DNA of 7,089 nt from NCBI GenBank assembly GCA_017442025.1, contig JAFSBD010000220.1:1-7089 (forward strand). The letters are read 5' to 3'. This DNA is from Clostridia bacterium (GTDB taxonomy: Bacteria > Bacillota > Clostridia > Oscillospirales > QAKW01). Below, in pieces: positions 5,498-7,089 of this stretch (positions within the stretch are counted from its first letter, which is position 1; each line of letters opens with the position of its first letter). The notes below the pieces were generated by a model that had not been told where the DNA came from, did no database searches, and worked only from the letters and a program-made list of their open reading frames with translations. The position numbers were made by a program, and so were the translations under genes.

Positions 5498-6349
5498 TTA
5501 TACGCCGGAATAAGCGGAGAATCCGCCATCGATCGGCAGGACAACGCCGGTAATAAACCCGGCGGCCTCATTATTGACCAGGAAGAGGAGACCCCCTTCC
5601 AATTCTTCGGTTTCTCCGAACCGACCCATGGGGGTGGCGGCAAGGATCTTGCCGGTGCGGGCGGTGGGAGTACCGTCTTCATTCCAGAGCAGCTTTGCAT
5701 TCTGCTTGGTGGAGAAAAATCCGGGGGCAATGGCATTGACCCGAATGCCCTCGCGGGAGAAATGAACCGCCAACCATTGGGTGAAGTTGGAGATGGCGGC
5801 TTTCGCGCCGGAATAGGCGGGAATTTTGGTGAGGGGGGTATAGGCATTCATGGAAGAGATATTGAGAATGCTGCACCCGCTTCTGCCCAGCATCTGGCGG
5901 GCAAAGGCCTGGGTGGGGATCAAGGTCCCCAAAAAGTTGAGGTTGAAAACAAACCCAACGCCATCCGCATCCAGATCAAAGAAGCTCTTGGTATCGGCAT
6001 CGATATCGCCTGCTTCATAATATTCCTTGTCGGTGGTCGCCTTGGGGTTGTTGCCGCCGGCACCGTTGATCAGAATGTCGCAGGGGCCGAGATCCTTTTG
6101 GATCGCATCGGCAACGTTATAGCAGATCTCTTTATTGAGAACGTTGCAGGAATAGGCCTTGGCGCAACCGCCTTCGGCGTTGATCTCCTGCGCATAGCCA
6201 TCGGCGGCCTCGAAATTGAGGTCCAGCAGGGCAACCTTCGCGCCTGCCCGCGCCAGAACTTTTGCGAAATGGCTGCAGAGCACGCCGCCTGCGCCGGTAA
6301 CAACGGCAACCTTGCCGGAAAGATCGGTATTGATTATATTTTTATTCAT
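5498..6349 (-). CDS. uxuB: SDR-type D-mannonate oxidoreductase (fructuronate reductase)
   Basis: A 283-residue classical short-chain dehydrogenase. It has the Rossmann TGAGGVLC (18-25), the acidic LLDLN (41-45) that favours NAD(H), NGAGG (95-99), the NLN asparagine (138), catalytic Ser166 in NISSMNAY, the YSGAK motif with Tyr179 and Lys183, and PGFF (209-212). Placed between uxuA and eda, it most likely interconverts D-fructuronate and D-mannonate with NAD(H). In Bacillus subtilis that step is done by an SDR protein of similar length (YjmF/UxuB), whereas E. coli UxuB is an unrelated long-chain dehydrogenase of about 486 residues. The insertion around 100-130 (YYEAGDIDADTKSFFDLD) is not part of the minimal SDR fold and fits this subfamily. 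The ATG at 6349 lies one base after the uxuA stop, with AAAGGAG (6359-6365) inside uxuA. An SDR acting on another sugar acid cannot be excluded. Confidence 0.86.
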   Translation of the reverse strand: MNKNIINTDLSGKVAVVTGAGGVLCSHFAKVLARAGAKVALLDLNFEAADGYAQEINAEGGCAKAYSCNVLNKEICYNVADAIQKDLGPCDILINGAGGNNPKATTDKEYYEAGDIDADTKSFFDLDADGVGFVFNLNFLGTLIPTQAFARQMLGRSGCSILNISSMNAYTPLTKIPAYSGAKAAISNFTQWLAVHFSREGIRVNAIAPGFFSTKQNAKLLWNEDGTPTARTGKILAATPMGRFGETEELEGGLLFLVNNEAAGFITGVVLPIDGGFSAYSGV

Positions 6350-6350
6350 C

Positions 6351-7088
6351 TTACTTTTCTCCTTTCAGGCGGTCCAGCATATCCCAGCAGCCCAGCATAT
6401 ACATAATGCCCAGCGCCCGATCGTAAAGACCGTAGCCGGGGCGAACGGTACCGGGGCCTTCATCCCAAAGATGGCGGCCGTGGTCGGGGCGGATATAGCC
6501 CTTAAAGCCGCAATCATGATAGGCGCGCATGATCTCTAAGATGCCGGTATCTCCATCACAATCCCGATGGCTGGCTTCGGAGAAATCCCCGTTATCAAAA
6601 TGCTTGACATTGCGGATATGGGCAAAGGCGATGCGATCGCAATGCTTGCGGATGATCGCGGCCACATCGTTGGCAGGATCGGCACCCAACGAGCCGGAGC
6701 AGAGGGTGAGGCAGTTATATTCATCGTCCACCATCTTCAAAAAGCGGTCGATATTTTCTTCGTTGATCAGCAGGCGGGGCAGACCGAAGATATCCCAGGG
6801 GGGATCATCCATATGGATGGCCATTTTGATATCGCACTCCCGGCAGGTGGGCATGATGGCTTCCAGGAAATATTTTAGGTTGGCCCAAAGCTTTTCATGA
6901 TCCACATCTGCATAGGCGCGGAAAAGTTCGTCCAGCTTGCTCATCCGCTCGGGCTCCCAGCCGGGGAAGGACATATTATACTTCTCGGTGAAGTCGAGAA
7001 TATACTTTGCCATGGCGTTATAGTCGTCCTGGATCATGTTCTTTTCATAGAACAGGGCAGTCGAGCCGTCGCCGACGGGGTGGAAGAG
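6351..7088 (-). CDS. uxuA: D-mannonate dehydratase (5' partial, C-terminal 245 residues)
   Basis: Dehydrates D-mannonate to 2-keto-3-deoxygluconate with a divalent metal. The frame runs off the right edge; the 245 visible residues are about two thirds of the usual length (about 360 in Bacillus, about 394 in E. coli). The first visible stretch, DGSTALFYEK, is characteristic of this family. Then come PGWEPER, MAIHMDDPPWDIFGLPR with a likely metal-ligand His (visible residue 92), TLCSGSLGADPANDV with Cys130, FAHIRNVK with His157, and YIRPDHGRHLW with Asp202/His203. These fit the His/Cys/His/Asp metal site known for the xylose-isomerase-like UxuA fold. A methionine at 7037 is internal: it lies within conserved sequence, so the true start is beyond the window. 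It is the first visible gene of the operon, with one base to uxuB. The operon promoter and any uxaC or transporter lie upstream, out of view. Confidence 0.95.
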   Translation of the reverse strand, partial: LFHPVGDGSTALFYEKNMIQDDYNAMAKYILDFTEKYNMSFPGWEPERMSKLDELFRAYADVDHEKLWANLKYFLEAIMPTCRECDIKMAIHMDDPPWDIFGLPRLLINEENIDRFLKMVDDEYNCLTLCSGSLGADPANDVAAIIRKHCDRIAFAHIRNVKHFDNGDFSEASHRDCDGDTGILEIMRAYHDCGFKGYIRPDHGRHLWDEGPGTVRPGYGLYDRALGIMYMLGCWDMLDRLKGEK

Positions 7089-7089
7089 G

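Larger units (their letters stand above)
3895..7089 (-). other. hexuronate (glucuronate/mannonate) catabolic operon uxuA-uxuB-eda-kdgK
   Basis: Four same-strand genes are separated by 1, 24 and 4 bases, each with its own AAAGGAG- or GGAGGG-type ribosome binding site and no terminator between them. All end at the shared terminator 3833-3886. The gene order matches the catabolic order except that eda precedes kdgK. The products take mannonate or fructuronate to pyruvate and glyceraldehyde-3-phosphate. Regulation cannot be read because the promoter lies outside the window. Confidence 0.9.

Noticed and set aside
5762..6406. Plus-strand open frame opposite uxuB
   Set aside because: It is an antisense frame of a gene with intact SDR motifs, has no Shine-Dalgarno and shows no recognisable domain. 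It arises from third-position GC bias.
6567..6878. Plus-strand open frames opposite uxuA
   Set aside because: They lie wholly inside the conserved mannonate dehydratase coding sequence on the other strand and show no start signal.

Overview
The window looks like the chromosome of an anaerobic, probably gut-associated Firmicute (Clostridia-like). The grounds are strong AAAGGAG/GGAGG ribosome binding sites before nearly every gene, compact intrinsic terminators, a Bacillus-type hexuronate gene set with a short-chain dehydrogenase as UxuB, and a repeat motif (GGGGACGGTTCT) that I recall as common in clostridial genomes. No taxonomic marker gene is present, so this remains an inference.

Layout, left to right. 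(1) Bases 3-149 hold the last 48 codons of an unrecognised plus-strand gene. (2) Bases 150-431 form a compact element bounded by a perfect 24-bp inverted repeat and packed with further inverted repeats. It resembles a small non-autonomous mobile element (MITE-like). It starts at the base after the upstream stop codon, and its right end supplies the first two bases of the Shine-Dalgarno of the next gene. (3) Bases 446-1705 encode an AspT/YidE-type membrane antiporter that lacks the usual central RCK_C region, followed by a strong terminator. (4) Bases 1748-3886 form an AT-rich island: a good extended -10 promoter, a 470-residue seven-helix membrane protein of unknown function, a cluster of REP-like repeats, a 140-residue membrane-anchored protein of unknown function, and a long bidirectional terminator. 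(5) Bases 3895-7089, minus strand, hold a tight uronate catabolic operon read right to left: uxuA (partial at the window edge), SDR-type uxuB, eda and kdgK.

The operon covers fructuronate -> mannonate (UxuB, reversible) -> 2-keto-3-deoxygluconate (UxuA) -> KDPG (KdgK) -> pyruvate + glyceraldehyde-3-phosphate (Eda), the lower part of the glucuronate/Ashwell pathway. Its promoter, and any uxaC, transporter or regulator, lie beyond base 7089.

The least ordinary parts are the 150-431 element, whose arms allow mutually exclusive hairpins, and the AT-rich two-gene island, with a REP-like motif in its leader, in the coding 3' end of its first gene and in tandem just after it. I see no CRISPR array, tRNA, rRNA or complete insertion sequence.
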